Source: UBA9865 sp035647835 (GTDB taxonomy: Bacteria > Bacillota > Dethiobacteria > Dethiobacterales > Dethiobacteraceae). From it: a DNA stretch of 24,387 bases. The stretch covers positions 1-24,387 of the forward strand of contig DASRMS010000166.1 in the NCBI GenBank assembly GCA_035647835.1, given 5' to 3'. Position 1 is the stretch's first letter, and each line of letters begins with the position of its first letter. This document shows, piece by piece, positions 15,387-24,248 of the stretch. The notes under the pieces are model-generated. The model ran no database searches and had not been told where the DNA came from. It saw nothing but the letters and a program-made list of their open reading frames with translations. Made by a program: the position numbers and the translations under genes.

Positions 15387-17294
15387 TTATTTTGCATTTG
15401 TTACCGAAGGGAACAAAGACATATCTGTATGAGGTAAAAAGAGGGCTGACATAAATTCTTCCATAAAATCATTACCTGCAGATAGTTCCAAATACGTAAT
15501 CTTGTCACCTAATTCCTGCGCTTCGTGCCAGGCCTCTTGGGAAATTAAAGCTAAACGTGCTCCTTTTAACGAAGAGTTACCGATAAACATATATTTTTCT
15601 GCTGGTAGATCGGGTAGTAGACCAATCGTAATGGCATCGCGAATGTTAAGGTAGTTGCCAAACCCACCGGCAATCAGTACTCGCTCGATCATACCAATAT
15701 CAAGTTCGACGGCATTGAGCATACTATGGATGCCGGCGTAAACAGCCGCTTTAGCGCGCAGCAAATTTTTTACATCATTTTCGGTAATCACAATATCCTT
15801 GCCGCTATCCGAGTCTTCACCATAGACCAGAACAAACTCCCAGCCTTCTTCAGCTTGACGCAAACGTGGCGTTTGGATATCTGTTTGCATTTTACCAGCC
15901 CGATCAATGATACCAACATTACGAAAAGTAGCTAAACAATCTATCAGACCAGAACCACAAAGGCCTTTAGCTCTACAACGACCAATCGTGGATACTTCAA
16001 CCTCGAAGTTATCAGGGTTTATTTCTACGTTGTCGATGGCGCCCTTCATGGCACGCATACCATAGGTAATGCCGCCACCTTCAAACGCAGGGCCGGCAGA
16101 ACAAGCTGCTGAGACCAACCAATCTTGGTTGCCTAACACCATTTCACCGTTAGTGCCAATATCAATGAACAGCGTTATCCGCTCATCTTTCGCGACATTA
16201 GTAACCAGCGTTCCGGAAACAATATCGCCCCCCACATAGGAGGCCACAGAGGGAAAGCAAACTACATAAGCTTCAGGATTAATATTTAACCCTACCTCTT
16301 GTGCCTTCACCGCTGGGGTTGCTGCTGCCAACGGGATATATGGTTCCAAACGAATATATTTAGGTGGTATTCCCAAAAATAGGTGCGTCATTGTGGTATT
16401 GGCTGCCACTGTCACCATTAGCACATCTTGTGCCGCTAAATTGCCAGGCTGCAGCAATTCTGCCAGTAAGCCATTGATGGTGTTAATAATCGTATGGTGC
16501 AGTTCTGCTAACCCTTCGGGACGTTCACTGGCATGAATGATGCGCGAAATAACGTCATCGCCAAAGCGAGCTTGTTTGTTATAAGTGCCCTTTTTACTGA
16601 CGGTGAAACCACTTACTAGATCAACCAAGTGGGCGGCAACAGTAGTCGTACCGATATCAATCGCCACGCCATATAGTTTTGAGGTCTTGGCATGCCCTGA
16701 CTCTACAGCAATAACTTCTGCGCAACCATTAATTTGCGTAACACCAATTGTAACCTGCCAATCACCTGCGCGTAATGCTTCGGGAAGCTGCTTGAGTACA
16801 GACAAACTAATACGAATATCTGAACAGCATATTTCGTTACGTACTGCCGTCTGTAAACGTTCCCAGTCTGCGACATTTTCATCAAGTGTTGGTGGCGTAA
16901 GCGTTAATGTAAGCTTACTGCAGAGTGGTTGCAATTTAAAACCTTCTGCCCCCTCAACGTCCTTTTCTACCAGCAGCTGTTGCTCGTCTAAAAGAACCTG
17001 ATGTTCTTCCAGGCGTGACCTGCCGGGGATATCCACCACGACATTGCCCTCAGCAAAAGTTTGGCACGCTAAAACTAAACCAGCTTGTTTAGCGCGGGAT
17101 GAGATATTGCCGGTGCCCTTGACTCTAACGTGACCATCTTGCACTTTAACCAGGCAACGCCCACATGTTCCATCGCCGCCACAACTGCTTACCAGTTCTA
17201 TGCCTGCTAAATTAGCTGCATGCAACAGAGAAGTGCCAGGTTCTACTTGTACCGCTAAGTTATCTGGGTTAAACAAAACAGTTATCTTATCCAC
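15387..17294 (-). CDS. acsV: Reductive activator of the corrinoid protein (RACo)
   Basis: It reactivates AcsCD by ATP-driven reduction of accidentally oxidised Co(II) to Co(I). The N-terminal 80 residues are a plant-type [2Fe-2S] ferredoxin domain with C38, C44, C47 and C77. A linker domain follows. From about residue 205 comes an ASKHA-type ATPase with DIGTTT (213-218), a later FIDIGTNGE phosphate loop and AGGFGNYL near the C-terminus. The length (635) matches the family. The start is GTG, supported by GAGGTGA at 6-nt spacing. It sits between acsC and acsD, consistent with maintenance of that complex. Confidence 0.95.
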   Translation of the reverse strand: MDKITVLFNPDNLAVQVEPGTSLLHAANLAGIELVSSCGGDGTCGRCLVKVQDGHVRVKGTGNISSRAKQAGLVLACQTFAEGNVVVDIPGRSRLEEHQVLLDEQQLLVEKDVEGAEGFKLQPLCSKLTLTLTPPTLDENVADWERLQTAVRNEICCSDIRISLSVLKQLPEALRAGDWQVTIGVTQINGCAEVIAVESGHAKTSKLYGVAIDIGTTTVAAHLVDLVSGFTVSKKGTYNKQARFGDDVISRIIHASERPEGLAELHHTIINTINGLLAELLQPGNLAAQDVLMVTVAANTTMTHLFLGIPPKYIRLEPYIPLAAATPAVKAQEVGLNINPEAYVVCFPSVASYVGGDIVSGTLVTNVAKDERITLFIDIGTNGEMVLGNQDWLVSAACSAGPAFEGGGITYGMRAMKGAIDNVEINPDNFEVEVSTIGRCRAKGLCGSGLIDCLATFRNVGIIDRAGKMQTDIQTPRLRQAEEGWEFVLVYGEDSDSGKDIVITENDVKNLLRAKAAVYAGIHSMLNAVELDIGMIERVLIAGGFGNYLNIRDAITIGLLPDLPAEKYMFIGNSSLKGARLALISQEAWHEAQELGDKITYLELSAGNDFMEEFMSALFLPHTDMSLFPSVTNAK

Positions 17295-17331
17295 GTGGTG
17301 TCACCTCTTTTGTCTGCTAGGTTAGGCAAAT

Positions 17332-18663
17332 TTAATTTGCAAAGTGCTCTTTCGCAAAGCTTGGAATACCAGTGGCTTCGCGTGGTCCTACAAGAACCTT
17401 CCAACCAGAAGCATCTTCTGTACTACCGGATAATACAGCAACATAACCGGGCAATACTAAGGTCTTATGATTAACTTTAGCTTCCATCTCATTTTCTTGG
17501 AGGGCCTTGGCAATCGCTTCACCAGTCAACTTGCCAGCAGCCCAAGAAGTCAGGACTGAAATACCATCAGTATTAATTGGCACAATATAGGCAGGTACTT
17601 TACTATTTTCTACTTCACCCTCGACAATGTAGTAGGTAAGCGAGAAGTTAGTGGTAATATAAACTGGCGAATCTGGGGTTACATCACCAATAGCTTTAAC
17701 TTTAGCTTCCACTTGAATTGGCTTTTGAGGGTCGGTATATAGGTTTTGCCGCCAGGTAAGAATAGGCAGTATTTCTTCCTTTTTACTTGCTTTAACAACA
17801 ACTAATCCAGCATATTTTGCCACATAGACGCTGGCCTGTACAACTTCTTCATGCGCATCCTCTTTACTGGTAAACGCCATGGTTGGATAACCGAAGGAGC
17901 GAAAACGCTTGCGCACAGCCAGACGGCGCATCTGAGTCAGATCTGCCAATACTTGCGAGGTTTCGCGGTTGCCACTATCAAGCACCAATTCTTTATAACC
18001 AAGTTTGGTGATTTTGTCAACTAGCTCCGCCAAGTCATTAAGCCCATTACCTTTCACAGCAAGCGGACATGCTACCTTTTGGGCTAAAGCAGTCATGGCT
18101 TCATAGTTGTCATTAGTGGCGGCATAAAGTAAAGGTTTACGTACCGCTACTGCGGCAGCAGCCGCTTCCATCACTGCCACATCTTCACAGACCAGCATGA
18201 AAGCTTTTTCCGTGTTAGCTGCAACTTGTTCAGCAGCTGCTGTAAAAGTAGCGGCATCACCGGAACTGCACTGTAAAGCAACCATATCCGTAACATAGTG
18301 TAAACCTACACGGTCAAATTCTAAATCGTTAAAAGAAGCTAGGCGGCTGGCGATATCCTCCGTATCCTCCACCAGTATCGCGACAGCTGTAGAGTGATAG
18401 AACCGCTTATCATGACGGAATAATTCTGTTTCATCACCTAACTCCACCACCGTATGATCAGCACCGATCTTAACTAACTTAATGGGTGGTGCTGCGGCAG
18501 CACCGAGTGCTTCTTTGGCTTCTTCAGAAACATGTGGACATTTGTCTAAAGTTGTTTTCCCGGCCGCCAAAGCCATTGCAAAAGCTAGGCAAGTAGGGTT
18601 GCCGCAATCTTTGCAGTTGGTCTTGGGGAGCTGCTTAAAAATTTGAAGACCTGTTAAAGCCAT
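17332..18663 (-). CDS. acsC: Corrinoid/iron-sulfur protein, large subunit
   Basis: It carries the cobamide and a [4Fe-4S] cluster, and delivers the methyl group to the A-cluster of AcsB. The 443-residue protein has an N-terminal cluster domain with C17, C20, C25 and C42 (TNCKDCGNPTC, then KCP), as in Moorella. A TIM barrel and a C-terminal cobalamin-binding domain follow. GGAAGGAG precedes the ATG. The stop codon lies in the loop of a small dyad (GCAAAT and ATTTGC, 17326-17340). The 92-nt gap to acsB holds a large hairpin. Confidence 0.97.
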   Translation of the reverse strand: MALTGLQIFKQLPKTNCKDCGNPTCLAFAMALAAGKTTLDKCPHVSEEAKEALGAAAAPPIKLVKIGADHTVVELGDETELFRHDKRFYHSTAVAILVEDTEDIASRLASFNDLEFDRVGLHYVTDMVALQCSSGDAATFTAAAEQVAANTEKAFMLVCEDVAVMEAAAAAVAVRKPLLYAATNDNYEAMTALAQKVACPLAVKGNGLNDLAELVDKITKLGYKELVLDSGNRETSQVLADLTQMRRLAVRKRFRSFGYPTMAFTSKEDAHEEVVQASVYVAKYAGLVVVKASKKEEILPILTWRQNLYTDPQKPIQVEAKVKAIGDVTPDSPVYITTNFSLTYYIVEGEVENSKVPAYIVPINTDGISVLTSWAAGKLTGEAIAKALQENEMEAKVNHKTLVLPGYVAVLSGSTEDASGWKVLVGPREATGIPSFAKEHFAN

Positions 18664-18711
18664 AATTTTATACTCCTTCCTTTCCTAAAAATGTCTTTTT
18701 CAACCATAAAC

Positions 18712-18756
18712 AAGTTGGTAGGCAGGCTGGTTCAGCCTCAGCCTGCCTACCAACTT
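18712..18756 (-). terminator. 18-bp perfect hairpin between acsB and acsC (possible partial terminator or mRNA processing element)
   Basis: AAGTTGGTAGGCAGGCTG at 18712-18729 is the exact inverse complement of 18739-18756, across a 9-nt loop. The first transcribed arm begins on the last base of the acsB stop. After the hairpin the minus strand reads TTGTTTATGG, which is only moderately U-rich. It may reduce read-through into acsC, or protect the 3' end of the cooC-acsA-acsB part of the message. Full termination is unlikely because acsC has no obvious promoter. Confidence 0.7.
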
Positions 18757-20939
18757 TAGATAATCGATTCCATCGTAAGGGCAGGATGATCTTTTTCTTC
18801 CAAGAAGGGAAGTATTTCTTCCGCTGTTGTTCCCACCGATTCGTCGGCGATTTTGTCTACAAAATCAGCGCCCAAACCGGCATCTTCTGCCCGCTTCCGC
18901 AAATCATCACCAAGGTATTCTTTAAGTTCCTTAGGCATCCAGACAATGCGGGCAATACCGCCATCGGCCTGGATGAATTTGCCAGACAGCATATAGGTGC
19001 GGCCAATGCCCATGAACCCGGGAGCCTGTAAGCCACCACCGACGGCACCAGCTAAAGTGGAGAAGGTCATGCCGCAGGGGGTTTCCCCAAAATGCTCACG
19101 GGTGGTTACCATCAGACCATTAGCTTCCGGCACCAGTGCCAAAATAGCTTCAAAACAACCACAGGAGGTCATGGGTCGATCCATCAATGTGTACAGGTTA
19201 ACTTCTTCTACGCTGTTGTTAGAAGCTCCATATACATATTCGTTAACCGACTGCCACATCCCTTTTTCTTCATCAATAGTGCCTTCTTTTATAATCGGTC
19301 TATTGGGACCATTTGGATCAATTTCAAATGAGGCTTTTGCATCTAACCAACTAACAGCACCACACAGTCCAACACGTTCCGGCGAGACTACGCAAACATG
19401 GTTCGGTGCAAAGGATTGGCACAAAATACAAGAATAGAACTCATCAACAGACTCATCCGTTAATCCCTGCAGACGGGCATCGCGTAGAGAGTACGATTCC
19501 CGCGCTACCTTGATAGATTTATCAACTTCAGCTTGCTCTGTAATAATTGTAACTTCTACACGATCCACAATGGCCGGAAATTCATCTTTGAATTTAGCGA
19601 TTAGCAATTCCCCGTAGTGCTTAAACTGAAATCCTTTGGCCACAGCTTCTTTAGAAATACGCAGCCAGCAGAGATCACGCTGGGCTACATGCCAGAGACC
19701 TTCACCATAGTTAATGAAGTAGTGAATCCGACGTTCTAAAACACTTTCAAAATCCGGCTGCATTTTACGACCAAAAATTTTCACCATGATGCCCAGGGGC
19801 AACCGAGCACCCTCTGCAAATTGATCTATTTCCGGGCCAATGACTGTAACCTTACCATCTTCTATTTCATCCTCGCTCACCATTTGCACCAGCTCAAAGG
19901 CAGTAGTGCGACCACCGCCCATTTCCACATACATATCACCCTTACGGATGGTTTCCCCTTCAAAGGCGGGACCAATGGTAATGGGAACAGGGATGTCAAC
20001 GATTTTCATCTTAATGCCGCGCAGTTCCAGACAATACTTCACAAGGGTATCGTAATCGGTATGCGAAACATACCAGTCAGGAATCTCTTCCTCTAATTCG
20101 GTATCGCAGATTACCGGGAAACCCAGGAAAATGGCCGCAAAATGTGCGGCGACCTGGACATCATCAATTTCGCCCAGCTGCATCACAAAAGCCCGAATGC
20201 GACGACGTTGATAATCACGATGCTCTTCACGCAGCCCGGGAGCAATACCGCCAAAAGCCATCCCCGCACGCAAAGCGAAGTTTACGGCATGGATAACCTG
20301 AGTAAAATTACCCAGTGGAAAAGCAATATAATCCACACCAAGCTTCATGCCTTCTTCCAATAATTGCTCAATGACTTCATTGACCAAGAAAATCATAATC
20401 CCCTTGGCTTGGAGCTCCTGCACAATTTTAACAGCATCAGCGTTAGTGCGAGCCTTACCCACAATCACGGCCTGACCGGGGATCGTCCAGTCTACTAATT
20501 GAATGCCGAATTTACGCAGGATAGGGTCGGACACATACCCTGTCCAGGGCTCCACGTGGGGCTGCGCACCATTTAAATAACGTAGTGCTTCTATTATCTC
20601 CGCAGCGTAGGCTGTAGATTCACCACAAAGGCGAGCATTGGCAAAATTTAAATGCGAGTTAATTTGATTTCTCATCCGGTTCAGAATAGGTGTTAACTCA
20701 CCTAATGTTTTTACTTTTTCGCCAGAAAGGCTGCTGATAACCGGCAAATGATAGGCGGTATCAGGATAACCTACAGGTTGGTTAGGACCATATTGACGAA
20801 TAGCCTGATTTAAAAGTATTTCTGCATAACTGGTTGCAATGATCGCACCGTTCGTGGCACGCTGTAAAAGTTTAGTTGGCTCTTTTGTCCCTGCAGGAAT
20901 TGCATCAGCATAGATTTGATCAAAGGCTGTTGTAGACAT
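18756..20939 (-). CDS. acsB: Acetyl-CoA synthase (alpha subunit of CODH/ACS)
   Basis: It condenses CO, the methyl group from AcsCD and CoA into acetyl-CoA at the Ni-Ni-[4Fe-4S] A-cluster. The 727-residue protein is full length and includes the N-terminal CODH-binding domain that archaeal homologues lack, so it is the bacterial type. The cluster ligands are C504, C507, C516 and C526 for the cubane, and the SCGC motif (C593, C595) for the distal nickel. All spacings match Moorella (506, 509, 518, 528, 595, 597) with a constant shift of two. GGGAGG lies 7 nt before the ATG. It is 31 nt downstream of acsA. Confidence 0.98.
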   Translation of the reverse strand: MSTTAFDQIYADAIPAGTKEPTKLLQRATNGAIIATSYAEILLNQAIRQYGPNQPVGYPDTAYHLPVISSLSGEKVKTLGELTPILNRMRNQINSHLNFANARLCGESTAYAAEIIEALRYLNGAQPHVEPWTGYVSDPILRKFGIQLVDWTIPGQAVIVGKARTNADAVKIVQELQAKGIMIFLVNEVIEQLLEEGMKLGVDYIAFPLGNFTQVIHAVNFALRAGMAFGGIAPGLREEHRDYQRRRIRAFVMQLGEIDDVQVAAHFAAIFLGFPVICDTELEEEIPDWYVSHTDYDTLVKYCLELRGIKMKIVDIPVPITIGPAFEGETIRKGDMYVEMGGGRTTAFELVQMVSEDEIEDGKVTVIGPEIDQFAEGARLPLGIMVKIFGRKMQPDFESVLERRIHYFINYGEGLWHVAQRDLCWLRISKEAVAKGFQFKHYGELLIAKFKDEFPAIVDRVEVTIITEQAEVDKSIKVARESYSLRDARLQGLTDESVDEFYSCILCQSFAPNHVCVVSPERVGLCGAVSWLDAKASFEIDPNGPNRPIIKEGTIDEEKGMWQSVNEYVYGASNNSVEEVNLYTLMDRPMTSCGCFEAILALVPEANGLMVTTREHFGETPCGMTFSTLAGAVGGGLQAPGFMGIGRTYMLSGKFIQADGGIARIVWMPKELKEYLGDDLRKRAEDAGLGADFVDKIADESVGTTAEEILPFLEEKDHPALTMESII

Positions 20940-20970
20940 GCTCTTTCCTCCCTTTCAAGTAACGTTTTTC

Positions 20971-22941
20971 TTACCAGGCAGTAGAAGCTGCTGCATCATA
21001 TTTTTCGGATGTTTGGGCGTGTACTTTTAGTTTCCAACTACGATAATCCAGTGCTTCTAAAAGTTTCTGGGCAGCTAACTGCGGGTCAGTTTCCCACAAG
21101 AAGTAACCACCATAAACATCGTGTGCAATTTGCGTAGCAACACCGTTAACCAGTTCACTGCCTGTAACAGGAGGTACAACTCCAACATGGACCGGCAGAC
21201 CCATCGCCACATTCCAGGCACCAATGGCAATGGCCTTTTCACTCATGGCTTCGGGTGCACTTACGACATAAGGAATCTTGGGTGTATCAACACCTAGGTC
21301 ATTGGCAATATCGGTAGCCAAATTCATGGAACGTGAGTTATCAACACAAGAACCCATATGAAAGATAAGGGGCAGTTTACCCTTAAGTTGATCAGCGTTT
21401 GCTTCATTCAAACGGTGGATAAAGGCTTTAAGGCCCTCGCCTGCGTACAGCTCAACGGCTTCTGCAGATAAGAGACCTAATTTAGCATAGGCACCGGCAG
21501 CACAACCAGTGGCCACCAGCAAAACATCATTCTTGGCCAGTTCTTTTGCCAAGACCATATGGCTATCGTCGTGTTTAACTTTTAAGTTGTTGCAGCCACA
21601 TAACAAGGCTACGCCACGTAACTCACCGGATTTCAGGGCATCAGTAAGTACCTTAATGGGAGCCTCCGCATTAATAGCACCAAACAAGTCGTAGAGTGCC
21701 TCTACACTAAAACCAGCGACTACTTTATTTTTAATTTGGGGAATAGTACACTCGTTGCCAAGCCGATCCTTGTAGCCTTCAATACCAATGCGAATGACAG
21801 ACTTGGCCTGTTCCAGCGCGTTTTCTTCACTAAAGTCAACATGATGCGCCCCGGGAATTTTAACGCTTTCAGTAGTAGTAACAATTCTAGTGTTAAAGCA
21901 TTCGGCAACGGCCTGGATACCAGGCATAATGCACTGTAAGTCTACGACCATCGCATCAATAGCACCGGTCATAATCGGCAATTCCTGTGACATAAAGTTT
22001 GTCACTAGCGGCACTCCCTGGCGCATCAGCACTTCATTGCCAGTACAGCAGATACCCATAAGTTGAATTCCTGCTGACCCAGCAGCTTTCGCCTCATCTT
22101 CTAAATCGCGAGCAGCCATCACTATCATTTCCGAGAGCAAAGGATTGTGTCCGTGCACAGCAATATTAACTTTAGCAGGGTTAATTACCCCCATGTTAGC
22201 CTCAGTATATACAGGTTGTGGTATACCAAATAACACATCGGACATATCTGTACCAATATGCTCACCAGCATAATCGGCCAAGGCTGTCTGTAAAGCTTTA
22301 AATATCAAATTAACCGGATCAGCATCCATTCCCATATGGGTTTGGGCAGTAGCACCAGCAATCGCTTCAAAGATACTGGTCGGCATAATATTACACTCAT
22401 TAAATTTTTCTAAACGGCCAGGAGTAATGGTTTTTTCAACCCACTTACTCTTTTGACCATCAATACGCATAAAATCATCCATACCAAGAGCTACAATATC
22501 GGCAAGGATCTCTTCATCCGTCCGCTCTGCCGTCGGGATATCAAAACGTGCTGCTACCGCATGCAACTTCTCGGGGCTTTTAATACGATAGTCTGGTGCC
22601 TGACCGTTAAGCAATGCTTTCAGGGCCAGCAAGATATGCTTGGCATGGTCAGAGTGGGCAGCCGCGCCACCTGTGACAGAACGAACAAGGTTTCTCGCAA
22701 CTATGGTATATGCCGTCGCACCGCAAACACCTTTAGGTGCCTTAGGTGTGATGCGGCAAGGCCCCTGAATACATATCCGGCAGCAAATCCCTGTATCACC
22801 AAACTTACACTGTGGCTGCTGAGCCAGATAGCGATCATACGCTGTATCGACAGGTAGTTCTTTAGCTAGAAACTCTAAAACAGCGGGGTCAATGGCGCGC
22901 TTGCGATCAGCCGGTTTCTTCTTCTTTGCAACATCAGTCAT
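20971..22941 (-). CDS. acsA: Carbon monoxide dehydrogenase (beta subunit of CODH/ACS)
   Basis: It interconverts CO2 and CO at a Ni-Fe-S C-cluster and channels CO to AcsB. The 656-residue protein has the D-cluster cysteines C45 and C53 and the B-cluster cysteines C54, C57, C62 and C73. The C-cluster ligands are H265, C299, C337, C450, C480 and C532. All are present, so the enzyme should be active. The lysine-rich N-terminus is typical. The ATG has a GGGAGG 12 nt upstream, a rather long spacing, with no better in-frame start. Adjacency to acsB and cooC points to the ACS-bound type (also called cooS in annotation) rather than a monofunctional CODH. Confidence 0.98.
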   Translation of the reverse strand: MTDVAKKKKPADRKRAIDPAVLEFLAKELPVDTAYDRYLAQQPQCKFGDTGICCRICIQGPCRITPKAPKGVCGATAYTIVARNLVRSVTGGAAAHSDHAKHILLALKALLNGQAPDYRIKSPEKLHAVAARFDIPTAERTDEEILADIVALGMDDFMRIDGQKSKWVEKTITPGRLEKFNECNIMPTSIFEAIAGATAQTHMGMDADPVNLIFKALQTALADYAGEHIGTDMSDVLFGIPQPVYTEANMGVINPAKVNIAVHGHNPLLSEMIVMAARDLEDEAKAAGSAGIQLMGICCTGNEVLMRQGVPLVTNFMSQELPIMTGAIDAMVVDLQCIMPGIQAVAECFNTRIVTTTESVKIPGAHHVDFSEENALEQAKSVIRIGIEGYKDRLGNECTIPQIKNKVVAGFSVEALYDLFGAINAEAPIKVLTDALKSGELRGVALLCGCNNLKVKHDDSHMVLAKELAKNDVLLVATGCAAGAYAKLGLLSAEAVELYAGEGLKAFIHRLNEANADQLKGKLPLIFHMGSCVDNSRSMNLATDIANDLGVDTPKIPYVVSAPEAMSEKAIAIGAWNVAMGLPVHVGVVPPVTGSELVNGVATQIAHDVYGGYFLWETDPQLAAQKLLEALDYRSWKLKVHAQTSEKYDAAASTAW

Positions 22942-23007
22942 GCGTATTGAATACCTCCCTTATTAGTACATAAAGTCTTTTGTCCTTTCTGCACAAAATA
23001 CATCTCC

Positions 23008-23784
23008 TTATCGCCGCACCTCCTGTAAAATATAGTCTGCTATTTTATCTACACCAGGCATAATTCCTGATCCTGATAACAAGCCGCTTTCTTCAGCCAG
23101 AGCATTCTCTAAGACCCCTTCATCAAAGGGCACCATTGCCAGCAGTTCTGACTGTGCAAACTCGTTGGCAATAAATTGCTTTTCCTTTTCTGTCCTCACC
23201 TTATTAACCAATACTTTAACCTGCTTAATGCCTAATTCATTAGCAAGCCGTTGGACAACCCTTGTCGTTTGCACTGAAACACGTGTTGGTTCCGTAACAA
23301 TAATCAACATATCCACACCACGCGAGGTGCCGCGTGTTAAATGCTCGATGCCAGCACTCATATCCATCACCACGAGATCATTCTTGTCTAGCAGTAAGCT
23401 GCTAAGCACGGCATACAAAAAAGAGTTTTCCTTACAATAACAAGCCGTTCCACCTTGCTTAACGGCTCCCATACGTAAAAATTTAATTTTATCCTGTTGG
23501 ATGGTAAAATCATCAATCAAATCATCAACTTTGGGGTTCAAACTATAAAGCGCACCGCTGCCGCCCCCAGAACGTTGATCAACAATGGCTTTCATCTCAA
23601 TTACCGGCTTAAGCGACTCCAGCGCAGCCGGGTCTAGGCCTAAAGTAGTGCCCAGACTAACGTCAGGGTCAGCATCTACGGCATACACATTAAAACCACG
23701 GTTAGCAAATGTCCGAATAAGATTGGCGGCAAATGTACTTTTGCCCACGCCACCTTTACCTGAGATTGCTATTTTCAAGGTCAT
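23008..23784 (-). CDS. cooC: CODH nickel-insertion accessory ATPase CooC
   Basis: It is a MinD-type dimeric ATPase that helps load nickel into the CODH C-cluster (AcsF in ACS operons). The 258-residue protein has the deviant P-loop GKGGVGKS (9-16), VDADPD for Switch I, the CXC metal-binding pair C115 and C117 in ACYCKEN, and the VVMDMSAGIEHL Switch II region. An in-frame ATG at 23805 would add seven residues. However, the SD AAAGGAGG lies inside those codons directly upstream of the ATG at 23784, which I therefore take as start. It leads the operon, 66 nt before acsA. Confidence 0.95.
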   Translation of the reverse strand: MTLKIAISGKGGVGKSTFAANLIRTFANRGFNVYAVDADPDVSLGTTLGLDPAALESLKPVIEMKAIVDQRSGGGSGALYSLNPKVDDLIDDFTIQQDKIKFLRMGAVKQGGTACYCKENSFLYAVLSSLLLDKNDLVVMDMSAGIEHLTRGTSRGVDMLIIVTEPTRVSVQTTRVVQRLANELGIKQVKVLVNKVRTEKEKQFIANEFAQSELLAMVPFDEGVLENALAEESGLLSGSGIMPGVDKIADYILQEVRR

Positions 23785-24248
23785 TCCCTCCTTTAATAGA
23801 ATCAATCATCATTGGGTTTTGTCTCGTCTAATTGCTGGCAGCTTTGAGGGTACCTTATTTTTTGGTGAATAATAAGACTTTTTAGCAAGATATGGCATTG
23901 GACGCTCGGCAACTGTTTTACTCTAAAAGGTTCGACGGTCACAAATAAAATCCTGCTACTTAGGACAAATATCTCCTAAGTAGTGGCTGAATCTTCTTCC
24001 AGAAACGACGATAACTGGCAATCACGGATAATTGGCCAAAACATTAGTAAAAAGCCAGTTTTTGCTCTTGCTCAACATTAATTATGACACCATTATATTA
24101 CAATGCTGTTTCAATAGAACGCATAATTAACTTTCTAAGTATTCACACATTACAAGGCGCAGGGCGCGAAGTGGCATGGGTGATTATCGTTTGCTATATT
24201 TTACTTATCAGTGGCAGGAGTGATTCGTATTCACCCGCCTTGAAAGCG
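23785..24248 (-). other. Gene-free leader/promoter region upstream of cooC
   Basis: There is no convincing gene in these 464 nt. The region should hold the operon promoter, but no well-spaced -35/-10 pair is evident. The best -10-like box is TATAAT on the minus strand at 24097-24092, without a good -35. It contains the 23956-23983 palindrome and a 7-bp inverted pair AACTGGC/GCCAGTT (24013-24019, 24054-24060). Two imperfect direct copies beginning AGTGGCA lie at 24170-24189 and 24210-24227. CAAGGCG/CGCCTTG (24153-24159, 24236-24242) is a further inverted pair beside the intron end. Confidence 0.6.
23956..23983. promoter_or_regulatory. 10-8-10 perfect palindrome upstream of cooC
   Basis: CTACTTAGGA (23956-23965) and TCCTAAGTAG (23974-23983) are perfect inverse complements across CAAATATC. 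The centre is about 185 nt upstream of the cooC start. It may be an operator for a dimeric regulator or, on the minus strand where ATTTTATTTG follows after 4 nt, an attenuator hairpin. Confidence 0.55.

Noticed and set aside
23785..23805. Seven-residue N-terminal extension of CooC
   Set aside because: Those codons contain the Shine-Dalgarno sequence of the downstream ATG, and the family starts directly before the P-loop.
24077..24120. Promoter TTGAAA with TATAAT upstream of cooC
   Set aside because: The two boxes are only 11 nt apart, too close for a sigma-A promoter, and no other -35 fits.
24150..24248. Possible cobalamin riboswitch upstream of the corrinoid operon (minus strand TGCCACTG-like segment)
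   Set aside because: Only a short resemblance to the conserved CCACTG part is present. The B12 box and the other conserved core segments are missing in the expected order.
24220..24248. tRNA 3' half (ACGAATC loop between short arms) at the intron junction
   Set aside because: The T-loop and arm spacing do not fit a T-arm, and no acceptor, D or anticodon arms can be drawn.
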